Origin: Carettochelys insculpta
Taxonomy: Eukaryota > Chordata > Testudines > Carettochelyidae
Reading direction: 5' to 3'
DNA length: 64,000 nucleotides
Assembly: GCF_033958435.1 (NCBI RefSeq)
Contig: NC_134138.1
Span: forward strand, 79,780,298 to 79,844,297
A model generated the notes under the pieces. That model had not been told where the DNA came from, did not search any database, and was given only the letters and a program-made list of their open reading frames with translations. Below are positions 1 through 11,809 of the stretch, one piece after another (positions within the stretch are counted from its first letter, which is position 1; each line of letters begins with the position of its first letter). The translations under genes were made by a program, and so were the position numbers.

Positions 1-1130
1 GCTGTCTGAAAGCTGGCTCTCACTTTCATTGCCAGATATTGATTGGAAATGGCCATAAGAACGATGATGACTAGCTATTTTAAACTGAAATCCTGGTGCC
101 TGCCCCAGCATGCATGAGGGGGCTGAAGAGTTTTGGAAGCATGGTGTTGCAGGAAGAGGAATGATTGTTGCTGATTCCTGTTCCTCTTTAACCTTCTACT
201 CCCCAGCTTCCAGATACATTGCCATACTACCTAGTTACGTCTTTTTATCTTTCCTCACCAGACAAGAACTGTCTTTTTAATCTTCAACTATTTCTGCCAT
301 CATCTATCCCAAACTGAGCTCCTTTAAGTTCCTGGAGTGTGTGCCTGAAGTAATTTGCCTGTCTTGAATATCACACACAGGTTTTGCAGGCTGTATCATA
401 AAGAGAACTGATGACCAATTTCATTCCTCTGGCAAAGCTCTTCAGAATCCAGACTTGTAGCTCTTAGGCCAGGTGGAATGAAAGTTTGGTTGCCTGTATG
501 GATTTTGTAGAGATAAAGAGGCTCAAGAAGTTATCTAGTTCATCTCACTAACCTGAAGCAGCTTCTGGGCCTGTGTCCTAGGGTAAGAGTTAAGGCTGAC
601 ATCAGGGGAGTTTAGGATACAGAAATCCCAGCGTTGTGCAGAAAACCATGCAGTGGGTGTGGGGTGCTCAGGGGGAGTCTGGGGCTGTGTCCTCAAACTG
701 CTGGATGTATGTGCTGGTGATGGTGGTTGACTGTGCTAATGATTATACCACTGTGCACTTCCCTACCAAATACCCAATGTCACTTCCATGTGGGTATCAG
801 CTTCCTGGGTATGGGATTTTGGGCATCAACTACACTAAGGGTCCCTTTTTGTCAGATCTTCAATAAAGGAATCCTATGCTTTATGAAAGAATATCTGAGT
901 TCTGCATGGCCTGAGTACCTGAAATGTGCCAGACACAGGTTCTACTGACCAGCTGGATATTGGCTGTGCAAGACAAAGTAAATTCAAGTCACAAAACTTA
1001 GGGAAAAATTACTTTTTGGTAACCTGATTAGGATAAGCCCTTGAAACTAGAAAATATTTGGCAAACAGTGATGAATAACTATCCTAACAGCAATTGGTGA
1101 GTAGAAAGGAAAGCCTCTGATATGTAATCC
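1..1130. other. Low-repeat, non-coding stretch
   Basis: I recognise no exon, RNA gene or repeat family here. The short open frames at 636-866 and 727-948 overlap in different frames, have ordinary composition and show no familiar motif. Composition is typical vertebrate intergenic or intronic DNA, with few CpG dinucleotides. Confidence 0.5.
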
Positions 1131-1215
1131 ATAACCTCCTGGTTGTGATGATCTTCACCGTCTACTCCAGAGGTCCTAGGTTTGATCCCACCCCATGATG
1201 ACTAGCAGCTATAGC
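1131..1215 (+). repeat. Possible tRNA-derived SINE head (degenerate)
   Basis: The segment GGTCCTAGGTTTGATCCC near 1171-1188 resembles an internal RNA polymerase III B box with its flanking T-arm. It follows a spacer of roughly tRNA length from a weak A-box-like start. No clear tail follows. It could be a chance match; the call rests on the B box only. Confidence 0.25.
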
Positions 1216-1611
1216 TGCATCAGCGAAACAGTTTGAGCCATCCTAAATATGCATGTAAAAAAATCAGTGACATTAGGGAGTGGGCTAATGGACTGAACAT
1301 CTAGGAACAGTATGTGGTTAAGAACAGGAAATTGATGAATGCTTCACTTACAGCCTTGACAGATATCCCTTATCGCAAATGTCTTAGACCATCTCAGAAT
1401 GTCAATGAACATCTTTCCAAACACTCGCAATCCACAAACTGGGGGCAAGTCTGAATGCAAATCCTATTATATTCATTGAGTCTGTGAGACCCAACCACAT
1501 TTAGGGGCTCATTGCTCCAGGGGGAGTTCCCCAGAGAACAAAAGAGAATGCTTGCGCTACAGAATCCTTTAAGATGACACATGTAATAATGCGACAGATG
1601 GAGATACATGT

Positions 1612-1699
1612 CTCACAGAGCTGGAAGGGAATTTGGGAGGTCATTGAGTCCAATCCCCTACCCCCTTGGCAGGACCAAGAACCATCCCTGACAATCTTT
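1612..1699 (-). mobile_element. CR1 LINE 3' end fragment, left part
   Basis: The plus strand reads as the reverse complement of a CR1 3' untranslated end. The landmarks are GGAAGGGAATTTGGGAGGTC, then GTCCAATCCCCTACCCCC and CAGGACCAAGAACCATCCC. This is the tract that many turtle and crocodilian CR1 copies keep after 5' truncation. A SINE-like segment directly adjoins it on the right. Confidence 0.65.
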
Positions 1700-1806
1700 T
1701 TTTTTTTAATATGTTTGACCCAGGCTCCTAAATAGCCTCCTCAGGGAGTGAGCTCACAGCCCTGAGCTTACATGGCCAATGCTCAAGCTATTGAGCTAGC
1801 CATCCC
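1700..1806 (-). repeat. tRNA-derived SINE-like segment
   Basis: Read on the minus strand, it starts GGGATGGCTAGCTCAATAGC, which has an A-box-like core. A T-arm-like GGCTGTGAGCTCACTCCC follows at tRNA spacing. The segment ends in an A-rich tail, seen on the plus strand as the T run at 1698-1709. A Pol III tRNA-derived SINE fits. The anticodon arm is degenerate, so it is not a working tRNA. Joined CR1 and SINE segments of this kind recur in reptile genomes (recalled knowledge). Confidence 0.5.
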
Positions 1807-2169
1807 ACCCCCAGCCACAACCAGTCACCTCAGGTTTATCTGCAAATCACTGCAAAGAGAAAATAAAATATGTCTCTATTCTTTTGGTTGGAGATGCCTT
1901 CATGATCCAGCACCTGATCCAAAGTCCTTTAAGTCAATAGAACCCTTGATTTCATGGATGTTTGGAACCAGATCCTAGTAACAACATATTGTACTATTTT
2001 AATTAGCGGGGGAGAAGGGGTGGATGCCTGAGTTCTGATCTTATACTTGCTGAGCTGCTGCTAAGAACGTGGAATGCTCAGTGGCAACAAGAGGCAGCAA
2101 GTTGCCCTATCAAGGAGAAGAATACACCACCTTTAGCAACCCTGTTTAACTGACAAGCTGAGTAGCAGG
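1807..2169. other. Non-coding spacer before the first hAT element
   Basis: I see no recognisable gene or repeat. The first bases may still belong to the interrupted CR1 copy. The right end abuts an 8-bp target duplication at 2170-2177. Confidence 0.4.
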
Positions 2170-2177
2170 CTCTAAAG

Positions 2178-4121
2178 CTTAGGTTCCCAAACGGGAGGGG
2201 GGGGCACGAGGCAACCCAGCCCCCTGTCAATCCTCCCCACCCCAAGAAAAAGCCCACTCTGGTGTTACCTCCTGCTAAAATGGAGGTGGTGCCGGCTTCC
2301 TGCAGCCTGGGAGCGGGGAGTCCTGCAGCTGCACGCCACAGCCAGTGTCTCAAGAAGCACATATGCTGCTTCCCCTCCCCCAAACAGCTGGCACATTTTC
2401 TGAGAAGCCTGGTCTGTTGCCCACCGTGACTTCCTCTCACCTGCTGCCTACCTGCATGGGGGCAGCGAAGGAGTAGGAGCCCAGGTCCATGCCAGCTCCT
2501 ACTGCTCAGGCAGCACACGCCCTGCTCCTCACTTCCCACGGCAGCTGTGCACTGCTTGAGCAGCTGGAGCTGGCACAGACCCAGAACTCCCATTGCCCCC
2601 TGCCTCCTGTGCAGGAAGGTAGCAGGCCGAGAGAAGTCACAAGTGGGCAACAGACCCTGCTTTTCAAGAAATGCACCTGCTGTTTGCGGAGGGGAAGCAG
2701 CTCATGGGCTTCCTGAGACCCCAGACCTGGCATGCAGCTGTAGGACCCCAGGTACCACCCAAGCTGTCTCCTCCCCTTGCCCAGACTCCTGTGATTACCC
2801 TGCCCACACCCCAGCAAGTATCCTGCCCCCTGCCCAGGCTTCCACCAGCACCCTGCTCTTGCCCCCCACCACCTGGCCAGACACCTATCCCCAACTTGCT
2901 CCTATACCTTATTTTCCCCTCAGATTCTGCATCCCATCCCAGTCACTGGCAGCCCTGTCTTGAACACTGGATCCCTTATTTTTGGTCCCACCTCAGAGTG
3001 TAGAGACGCCCACAAATTCCACTAACCCTGGAACCCCAGAAGAATTAATCTGGCCTGAGGCCTTGAACCTCAGTCCTACCTACCCACCCCCAATGAGGCT
3101 GGGGTACCTGGGGAGGAAGATGTCTCAGTTGGGGCCACATCAGGGGGACTGGTGGGGGTTGGAGGGTGTTTTGTCTTGTTTTGTTTTGTTTTTTGCATCT
3201 CACTTGTGTGGTTTCTGACTTATTTTTCTGTGGTCCAGTGACCCCTGAACTAAAACAGGTTCCTCCCTGCCCCCACTCCCGTAAATAAAGACAAGGCTGA
3301 AATGTTTGTGTTGGACATGTTTTATTTAAAAATGAAGCCTTGCCACAAGACCCCAGCTGGGGCCAAGCTCCCATCTGGCCACAGAATCATAACACTCCTG
3401 CATCCCCACACACACCTCAGTCCTGAGCCTATCGTACACCAGAACCCCCCGCCCTGAGCTTCTCACAGCCCCAGTCTTCTGCCACATCACTACTGCACAA
3501 TCCACACACTGCAAATCTGTATCCTGAGCCCACCAGCGTCCCAACCCCCTGCCCTGAGCCCTCATACACCCCAACCTGAACTCCTGCATCCTCACATCCA
3601 CAAGCCTGTGGTTTGCCCAGCACCCCAACGCTCCACCTGACCCCAGCACTTTCCATCCAGCAGCCCCTCCCCGAGCCAGCAGCCCCTTCCTGCACCCACA
3701 TTCCCTCCCAGAGCTTGCACCTTTCACCCCTTCCCACACCCACATCCCTCATTCCCACCCCAGAGCCCGTACCCCCGTCTCAACCCAGTGAGAGTGAGTA
3801 AAGGCTGGGGACAGCAAATGACGGAGAGGAGGGGAATACAGAGGGTGAGGCCTTGAGAAAAGGGTGGGGTCATGCAGCTTGCCTGACATTTAAAAAGTGG
3901 TCTTAGGTGTAAAAAGATTGGAAACCACTGCCATAAAAAAGAAAATTAAATTTCATTCCACAAAATATGATTTTTTTTCCTCTTTTTGAGATGTAGAGGT
4001 ACAAATTGAATTTTTTTGTTAAAAAAGTGGGGCTGGAGGATGGTAAAGAAGAGGTGCAGGGGTGTGAAGTTTCTCAAAAATCAAAGAGGGGGTGTGATGC
4101 TGAAAAGTTTGGGAACCCCTA
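2178..4121. mobile_element. Non-autonomous hAT-type DNA transposon, about 1.9 kb
   Basis: The ends form a short imperfect terminal inverted repeat: CTTAGGTTCCCAAAC on the left, and the right end reversed reads TAGGGGTTCCCAAAC. They are flanked by CTCTAAAG (2170-2177) and CTCTGAAG (4122-4129), an 8-bp duplication matching at 7 of 8 positions, as expected for hAT elements. The interior is C/T-rich from about 2200 to 3800 and contains an AATAAA at about 3284. It encodes nothing like a transposase; the open frames on both strands are proline, serine and glycine rich and overlap one another. A second hAT-like end (GGAAACCACTG) near 3924-3934 suggests an older nested or duplicated end. Confidence 0.7.
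3166..3195. repeat. (TTTTG)n microsatellite-like run
   Basis: Short run of imperfect TTTTG units inside the hAT element, followed by a T tract. It is ordinary low-complexity sequence. Confidence 0.7.
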
Positions 4122-4429
4122 CTCTGAAGGGAGTCATATGCAGTTGTCCTCAGCTAGAAAGGGGCAATGCAGTGAAGGGGATTTGAAGATAAAGGAATCA
4201 AGAAAAGAGATAAAGGTCATCCCAGAGGATGTCCACACACGGAATATTAGGTATTGATGTGTTACTCACATCCTTAACTCATCTAAGGCTTTTTCAGGTA
4301 AGACATAAAGGATAATGTACATGTTTTACTAAAATGTATGTTTCAAAAATAGTGTTATTTTTATTGCTAATTTTATTTCAATTTTATTTAAAAAGGGATT
4401 GATAAATATTGTCTGCTTAATTTTTAGTA

Positions 4430-5145
4430 CAGTAAAATTCCTTTAATCCAGTCTCTGATAATCCGGAAATCCTGATGGCCTGGCATCTGTAGTCCCCCAA
4501 GATACATGAGGGTTTCAGGAGGGGTGAAGAAGCTGGAGCGCGGTGTGGCGAAGAAGCTGGCTCTTCAGTGCTGCCCATTTCGCCTGCTCTCCCCACAGAC
4601 AGGCACTGAGACGCCAAGACCGGAACAGCCTCGGGTATGTGGGAACAGAGAGAGCTGGCACCCGCCTCCAGGTTACAAGTGTGGCTTCAGCCGGACCCAG
4701 CCTGTGGCACCCGGACCCTACCCAGGTTCTGCCCCCCTCAGCACAGCATAGACCAGCACCCTCCGCCCCTGCTCAGCAAACACCAGTTGCGCGGCCTGGC
4801 CCCCTCTTACCAGCTCGGCCCTGTGCAGGCGGCTGTTAAAGTGGCAAAGCAGCCTGCAGAGCCGCTGTCCCCAGCACCATGGCGCCAGCCCAGGGCACAC
4901 TGAGCTCCACAGGCCTGTTTTCCTCTGCCATTGGGCACACAAACGGCACTGTAGATCCTATGGGGGAAGTGAAGAAGCTGGGGATGCACAGAGGTGGCAA
5001 GCCACTGCTGGGTGTCGGGGTGGTGAGCTGTGACGGGGATGTTGAACTAGGGTGTGGGGGTTATAGTGACATCCAATAATCCATAAAATCTGGTAATCCA
5101 GCACCTGTCCGGACCCAGACATGCCGGATTAAAGGAATTTTACTG
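4430..5145. mobile_element. pogo/Tigger-like non-autonomous DNA transposon
   Basis: The left end CAGTAAAATTCCTTTAATCC and the right end, reversed, CAGTAAAATTCCTTTAATCC agree over about 20 bases, a strong terminal inverted repeat. Ends beginning CAGT with the TTTAATCCGG signature are typical of pogo/Tigger elements of the Tc1/mariner superfamily, which insert at TA. The left flank is TA and the right flank is TC, so one base of the duplication may have mutated. The interior (4500-5080) is GC-rich with no recognisable transposase. Confidence 0.75.
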
Positions 5146-6684
5146 TCAATGTTTTTTTAAGTGGGAATTCCTTCAAGTGTATTTTTTCTTCATCTCTATA
5201 AACTGTTATCATTTGCTACATTTTAAGAAAAAAGGCCTACAGTCAGTTTGGTTTCCAATAAGATTTTCTTCTAGTTTTCAAATCTTATGCATTGATTTAG
5301 CCACACCAAAACAGAGCACTGCTCCAGTTTTCTCTGTTTTGTCAATTTTGCGTATAGTGGTTTATTGAGAATCAAGCCTATTACAGGTTCATCCTAATTT
5401 TCTGGCTCATCTTGGTTCAGTTGCTTTCCACATTCACTCAGTTATGTAAATTTGAGGACTATACTTCATCCGGTGATTCTGTCTCTTTTGTTTTTAGGAG
5501 ACACAATCCCCTTCCAGGCACATTCTGTTTCCCGGCACAACCAAATCCTCCTATTGCTTTGTTATGACAAGAGAAAGCTGTTTACTAAATTTGGTGGTCC
5601 TAGCCTTCACCATTTAGGACAAGTTTTTGCTCAAACAGACAAACAAAAAGAACTTCTCTACAACATATAGTAGATGTAAATACAGGCCAGGTCCAAGGTT
5701 TGAGTCAAGTGACATTGGTTCTGGACTGTATCTAAAACCAGCTTAGCTTCAAAATATGGTTCACCAGCAACCCAGAACACCAGTCTTCTTGCCAGAACAG
5801 CAAATATGACCATATTTCTATAAATGCAGATTTCAAGGTTAGTACATCTTATGAGAGTTCCACCCTCTGGTGCTGAAGCCTTATGAGAATATGTTGCAAG
5901 ATTTCAGCACCATTGCTTAGCTCTGGTGTGGCCTTTAAACCCGAACATGAAGTACAGGCCTAAATCTAATCTTAATCTGGAGCAAGTCTTCCTGATTCAT
6001 TCATCTCTGAATTTTATACTGCAGGGCTGAATGACACCAAATGGAGTAAAAGGCATATTAAAGGTGTTTTGCAATTATCTTGGCAGCACATTAGCAGCAA
6101 TTATGAGGAAATTGCACTTAACCACACATTTATGGGGTTAATTTTCTTTTCGGCTAGTGTGATTGTTTTCAAATGGTCAGTGCTCAATTTAGTTAAAATA
6201 TTCAAAGCAAATGAGACCAAAAAGTTGCATTAAGCTGATCATTTTGAGGGGAAAAACAAGATTTAGATGTTTTAAAACTAAGAAATTCTTTATTAAAGGG
6301 TTGAGTCAACTGATCTGAATTACAAGCTGCATCCCTAGATGGCACCTGTACATTCTGATGTGTTGTCATAACCCTGAGAGCTATGTAAACAAGCAAGTCC
6401 TGTCGTGTTGCTGGCTGACTCCAGTAATCACAGAGACAGACAAAGTGATTTCCTGAAGAGTCAGGCATGTAATATAATAAAATCATAATAAATTGTTTTT
6501 AAAAATGGAAAGGTTAAAAAAACAGGAGGATTTTTGAAGGATACTGAGAGAGGTGAAGACCAAACACTTCAAACACAGGGTTATACACATGTAGATATCT
6601 AAATCTATATTGAAGAGGTCTGATTTTCAAAGGTGCTGCATGGTTGCAGAGCCCTGAGAGGTATGAGGGCGCTACTAGTATCTG
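5146..6684. other. Unique-looking AT-rich DNA
   Basis: No gene or repeat was recognised. The part at about 5990-6200 is AT-rich and free of recognisable repeats, the kind of tract that may be a conserved non-coding element. That can only be decided by alignment to other reptiles. Confidence 0.4.
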
Positions 6685-7055
6685 AGCCTGTCTACCCTAG
6701 CTCCCTACTTCGAAGGAAGGATACAGCACTTCCTTAAGCCAATTTCCCCCTGCGGCAACTTCAAAGTTTTAAATGCCGAAGTTCTGGCTCACATCTAGCC
6801 GCGGCTCACCCGCCAGTACTTCGAAGTGCCGGGGCAATGTTTTGAGGAGTAAAGGGACTTTGAAGTGGCCCCGGCACTTCAAAGTACTGGCCGGTGAGCT
6901 GCAGCTAGACGCGAGCCAGAACTTCGAAGTTTAAAAATTTGAAGTTGCCGCGGGGGGAAATTGGCTTAATGAAGTGCTGCAGTGCTTCCTTAATAAACTC
7001 CCAAGACCCTACTTGCCATTCTCCCTTCGAAGGAGGATGGTAGCGTAGACACAGC
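6685..7055. mobile_element. Foldback (palindromic) DNA element with TTCGAA arms
   Basis: The outer ends pair: GCCTGTCTACCCTAG on the left, and the right end reversed reads GCTGTGTCTACGCTA. Inside, long arms around a centre near 6850 mirror each other: CCGCCAGTACTTCGAAGTGC pairs with the GGCACTTCAAAGTACTGG region, and TTCCCCCTGCGGCAACTTC pairs with GAAGTTGCCGCGGGGGGAAA. TTCGAA or one-base variants recur in both arms. No coding capacity. I could not define a clean target duplication. Confidence 0.7.
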
Positions 7056-7439
7056 CTCTGGGACCCACAAGTGCTCAGCACCTCTGAAAATAAAGTCATT
7101 TATTTAGGTGCCTAAATGTTAGTGCGTTGGTTTAAAAAACTGTTATTCTGACCCATTAAAAAGTTGCTATTGCCCACAAAGGCTTCTCAGCTTTGGCTCA
7201 TTCCAGGTGAGTGTTGGATGGGCAAGAAGTACCCAGCTAACAGTACCAGAAACCAGATTCTTGGTTGGTGAAAGATGGCATAAGTCTATTGAAGTTAATG
7301 GAGCTATGCTAATTTAAACGAGCTGGGGATCTGGCTCAAAGTTCTCTATTCACAGAAAATACAGAGCATGGGCAGCAACAAGGTGACCATCTTCAAACCG
7401 TTCTGACATTTCACCTGATTAGCAAGGCCACATCAATGA
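7056..7439. other. Non-coding spacer
   Basis: I see nothing beyond ordinary intergenic sequence. Confidence 0.4.
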
Positions 7440-7690
7440 TAGGTCTTTGCCATATGGAAGAGATCTCAGGAGGTCATCAAGTCCAACCCACTGCTCAAAG
7501 CAGGAGCAACCCCAACTAAGTCATCTCAGCAATGACTATTTCAAGCAGGGGCTTAAAGACCTCTCGGGAAGAGATTCCACCACCTCTCTAGATAACACAA
7601 TCCAGTGCTTCACCACCCTCCTGGTAAAATAGTTTTTCACCTCTCCCACTGCAACTTATTCCAGGGGTAGGATTTTCAAAACTGCTACAT
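7440..7690 (-). mobile_element. CR1 LINE 3' fragment
   Basis: The plus strand is the reverse complement of a CR1 3' end: TCTCAGGAGGTCATCAAGTC, CCACTGCTCAAAGCAGGAGC, GAGATTCCACCACCTCTCTA and CCAGTGCTTCACCACCCTCC occur in the standard order. It is truncated at its 5' side near 7690 and has point changes throughout, so it is old. Confidence 0.8.
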
Positions 7691-8752
7691 AACAGCCTAA
7701 CCCTGATCTTACAATGGGAGGAGGGTTAGGTGAAAATTAGGTGCTTTTGAAAATTTTACCCTAGATGTCCATTCATTTTCAGCATGCTATTTAGGGAATG
7801 GTGTACACAATCTACTCGACTCTAGTTAAAACAATAGGCTATAAATTTGGGAAAGAACATGATGGGGAGGATAATAATGCTGATGATAACTTGATAAAGG
7901 CATAATTCAGAGCAAAACAGAAAGTCTTGCTTAGGGCTCTGACAGGTGCACAGTCAAATTTTCAGACTCCCCTGCTGCACTAACGGACAATCAGAAGAGC
8001 TTTTCAGCTGAGATGCCAGTAACGGGCTGCAGAGAAGAGTCAAGCTCTGAGGCATATTGTGTGGTTTACATGCATGATATCTGCAAAAACGAGCCATCCA
8101 AAATCATAAATGAGAAAGTCCTGACCCCTCAAGTACTTATTCATCCACTTCAGCATCAGCTCCATGCAATCAGCCCATTCAAAACAAGTGCAAGTGGAGA
8201 TTTTATCCAAGGCTTGGATTTTGGTCTCAAATGTTCAAGGCTTTGCCAGAAAGCAGTTCCTTGATTTAGCTCTGGCAATCCAAACCCTCTTGAGAACTGT
8301 AGGGCAGATAAGCTCTTACAAAACATTAATCGTTCAGCCTTGGCAACTAGCATCTGGCTGTATATGCTTTCCTTCACAGCCTTGAGCTCAGAGAGGTGGT
8401 CACACAAATGTTGTTACTGATGAATATTAGAAAAGATAAATGGGCAAAAGGTCATCTTCATCACACTGCACTTAGCTCTTAAAAAAAATCCCTTCTCTTG
8501 TCCTTTGACACCAACATGCCTGATACACAGATTTCTATAAGAAAATGTAGCTCTTCAACTTTTCACTTGACTTGTGCAATACATAAGTTTGCCAAAACTA
8601 TGAGCAAATTATCAGGGGAAGCTTTGGCCATGGGCTTACTTTGTTTTCAGCTTGCCTGGCCTTCCACAAATTCTCTTTTCCATTTCACAGTATACTCAAT
8701 TCCAGTGTGAATACTGCTGAACGAACGAACACACCTGAAAGGTGAATAGTCA
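7691..8752. other. Non-coding DNA without recognised features
   Basis: I found no convincing coding frame, RNA gene or repeat. The frames at 8013-8264 and 8156-8407 overlap on opposite strands and have no motif. Confidence 0.4.
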
Positions 8753-8942
8753 CAGAGAGGTAGCCCTGTTAGTCTGTATCTTCACAAAACAGCAGTCCTG
8801 TAGCACTTTACAGACTAACACAATGATTTATTAGGTGATGAGCTTTTGTGGGACAGACCCACTTCCAGATATAGTGAAGTGGGCCTGTCCCATGGAAGCT
8901 CATCACCAAATAAATCTTTTTGTTAGTCTTTAAAGTGCTACA
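8753..8942. mobile_element. Inverted pair of Penelope-type terminal repeats with hammerhead-like cores
   Basis: Two arms of about 75-110 bp face each other. The left arm reads in reverse: GTAGCCCTGTTAGTCTGTAT, GCACTTTACAGACTAACA, then GTGGGACAGACCCACTTCC. The right arm reads forward: GAAGTGGGCCTGTCCCATGG, AAGCTCATCACCAAATAAAT, GTTAGTCTTTAAAGTGCTAC. The GTGGG-loop-CCCA stem followed by GAAG sits where a hammerhead ribozyme has stem II and its GAAA. Animal Penelope-like elements are known to carry hammerhead motifs in their terminal repeats. Both copies here are decayed in the CUGANGA box, so self-cleavage is unlikely. Confidence 0.6.
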
Positions 8943-10985
8943 CCTTAAAGGTGTTCTGCAGCTCACCAGATAGATGTTAATGTGAGTGCCCTCCAGTGGT
9001 TCTGTACTGCCATTAGAAATTGAGGGGGGGAAACAACACTCTTTACAGTACTATGTAATCCATTTGTGCTCCAGACATCAGATTTCATGTCAAGTTACCT
9101 TACTGTACTTTGCAAGCAAAGCAATTTAAGTAAATGTTTGGAATCACCCTAGGTAATGGAAATCTGGAAATCCTACCAGTAGCACAAGAATGGCAATGAA
9201 GCTCTTCATGACTGACACTGGAGATTTTAACAGAGCCACTAAGGGCTGGGTTAAGCCCCAGCTGTGAATTCATCATCACCATTATTTTTAGTAAATGTCT
9301 TCTAGTGTGTATTGGAGGGGTATGAACTTAAAGTATAAGTGACAGCATCTGAATTAGAGTGGCTGCTTTCAGTTTAGGTTCAGCTCGGGTTGCATCCTGA
9401 GCTTTGCATGGTAAGCCCCATTTGTCAGGAATATACTATTCCACTGTAAAAATTCAGTCTAGCCTAGAACCTAACAAACAGTGTTTCAGCCAAGCAGCAA
9501 ATGTATTGCCCAGAATGTGCTGTGTCCCATTCAGAGTAGAAGTAAGACAATTGTACAGGGTTTTAAAATGAGTGGCATTGCACAAGAGTAAATCTGGCGC
9601 ATTAGAGAGGTGAATCAGCCTCTCTGTACTCTGTTAGCCAAATGAAGGCAGGAATCTCTCATTCAGCGTTACCTGGAGATGGAAGGGATGGAGTTGAATC
9701 ACTATGTTTCTGCATGCCTTGGCCATGGCCCCTCCCTGACCTGTACCACCCACTTTGGAGACCATGCTGGGTCCCTAGTGCACCTGCTATCATCTTTTCC
9801 AGGCTAACTCTCCACCACCAGAGATTATATCCTGTTTTATATTGGGGGAAATTGTGATACTCAAGTGCTGAACCAGGCTTTGCAAGTTTTCTTTTCCTCT
9901 TGGTGGTTGGTGAGTCCAATCAACTACATGGGTTCTATTGTGCCTGGCACAGTTACACCTATTTTCCTTGGTAGATGTCAATATTTTAGGTATCATATTT
10001 TATGCATAATGATTATTCCTTGCCTGTCAATTCCTACAGAAAACAATGTATAACACAGCAGATGAAGGCAAGACAAATACTGGAGATCTGGAAAGAAGTT
10101 TTCTGGTCAACTTTCCTACTTACCAAAAAATTTTAACAGAGATAGAGGGTAAAGTATCTTTATCCCTTCAAGATGCTGAGCTCCAACATAAGAAAAAAGT
10201 AAATGGACTGTCCCTGTTCCTCTGCTTTCAACTGATTTTTCAGTATTCATCTATCAAGCACCACTTTCTATGTCACCAACCAAAGGTCTTGTCCTATATT
10301 CCTTTCTGAGACAAAAACTACGTAAGTACAAGTTTGGACCATCTTATACCGGCCGATTGGGAAGATGGACAAGATACTGATTTCCTTTTACATTTTTACA
10401 CAGTGCTTGAACTTTACAAATTAACTATACCTGACTAACTGGCCTGATTTTCAGAGATATTAAGTACTGACTAATCCCAGGGACTGCGCCCTTCAAAATC
10501 CCCAGCTTTATTTTGGATTTAGATGCCTATCTTTAGGCACCCATGTCTGGTACAGAGATGGAGAGGAGTCAATCTCAGTTTTACATGACTCAAATAATGC
10601 TATATTCACAACTGTTCTTTGGATATTATTCTGCAGTCTACGTAAACTCACCACTGGGTCATTTTTCCTGAAAATCCGATGGTCTCAAAAAGCTTTTCTC
10701 TTCTTTTTAATTCAAAAATAGTTTCCTTCTTTCTTCTATTATTTTACAGGGCTTTCAGTACTCAGTTCAAATGCTAATCTGTAAATTTGGATAACAAATA
10801 CCTATGTTTATCCAAAAAATAATTATAGCATGAGCAGGAACTGTGCAAGGTATCTTCCCACTGTTCTCTCAGTGTAGTTCAAGCATGACCATGAGGGGCT
10901 ATTTTAGGGGTGAAATAATGGCTCCTTCACTGTGTCTATTCTATCTATAGTCTCACCATTGGCTCTGACAAAGAAAGCAGCCAAT
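8943..10985. other. Non-coding DNA without recognised features
   Basis: No gene or confident repeat. Short open frames at 9642-9857, 9659-9919 and 10046-10309 are in conflicting frames and carry no family motif. The TTCCTACAG at about 10031-10039 looks like a splice acceptor, but no coding exon follows that I can support. Confidence 0.4.
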
Positions 10986-11809
10986 TATCATAGAATCATA
11001 CCTTGAGAGGTCATGGAGTCCAGCCCTCTGCCCCCAAGGAAGGACCAAGTACTGTCTAGACCACCCTGGTAGAAATCTATCTAATCTGTTCTTAAATATC
11101 TCCAAAGATGGAGATTCCACAACCTCCCTTGGCAATTTATTCCAGTGTTTGACCATGCCGACAGTTAGGAACTTTTTCCTAATGTCCAACCTAAACCTCC
11201 CTTGCTGCAGTTTAAGCCCATTGCTTCTTGTTCTATCCTCAGAGGCCAAGAAGAACAAGTTTTATCCCTCCTCCTTATGACACCCTTTAAGATACCGGAA
11301 AACCACTACCATGCCCCTCCTCAATCTTCTCTTTTCCAAACTAAACAAGCCCAATTCTTTCAGCCTTTCTTCATAGGTCATGTTGTCTAAACCTTTGATG
11401 ATTCTTTTTGCTCTTTTTCTGGACCCTTTCCAATTTCTCTCCATCTTTCTTGAACTGCAGCGCCCAGAACTGGACACAATACTCCAACTGAGGCCTAACC
11501 AGTGCAGAGTAGAGCGGAAGAATGACTTCTCGTGTCTCGGTCACAACACACCTGGTAATCATGTTTGCTTTTTTCGCAACAGCATTACACTGTTGACTTA
11601 TATTTACCTTGTGGTTCACTATGACCCCTAGATCCCTTTCTGCCATACTCCTTTCTAGACAGTCGCTTCCCATTCTGTATGTGTGAAACTGATTTTTTTC
11701 TTCTTAAGTGGAGCACTTTGCATTTGTCTTTATTAAACTTCATCCTGTTTACCTCAGACCATTTCTCCAATTTGTCCAGATCATTTTGAATTTTGACCCC
11801 CTCCTCCAA
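10953..11809 (-). pseudogene. CR1 ORF2 C-terminal part (reverse transcriptase end), broken
   Basis: Four minus-strand frames together give the usual CR1 C-terminus in order. They are LEKWSEVNRMKFNKDKC (around 11720-11780), RDLGVIV with ILPLYSALVRPQLEYC (around 11490-11640), YEERLKELGLFSLEKRRLRR (around 11300-11380) and [20 protein letters not shown] (around 11070-11140). Full CR1 ORF2 carries an APE endonuclease and a reverse transcriptase; only the region after the catalytic YADD-type motif lies here. At least three frame changes join the pieces, so it cannot be translated and is a dead copy. Confidence 0.85.

Noticed and set aside
2078..3801. Several open frames of 60-190 codons on both strands
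   Set aside because: They lie inside a non-autonomous hAT element with C/T-rich sequence, overlap each other, and resemble no transposase.
10020..10100. Possible exon after TTCCTACAG
   Set aside because: An acceptor-like site alone, with no conserved peptide and no donor, does not support an exon.
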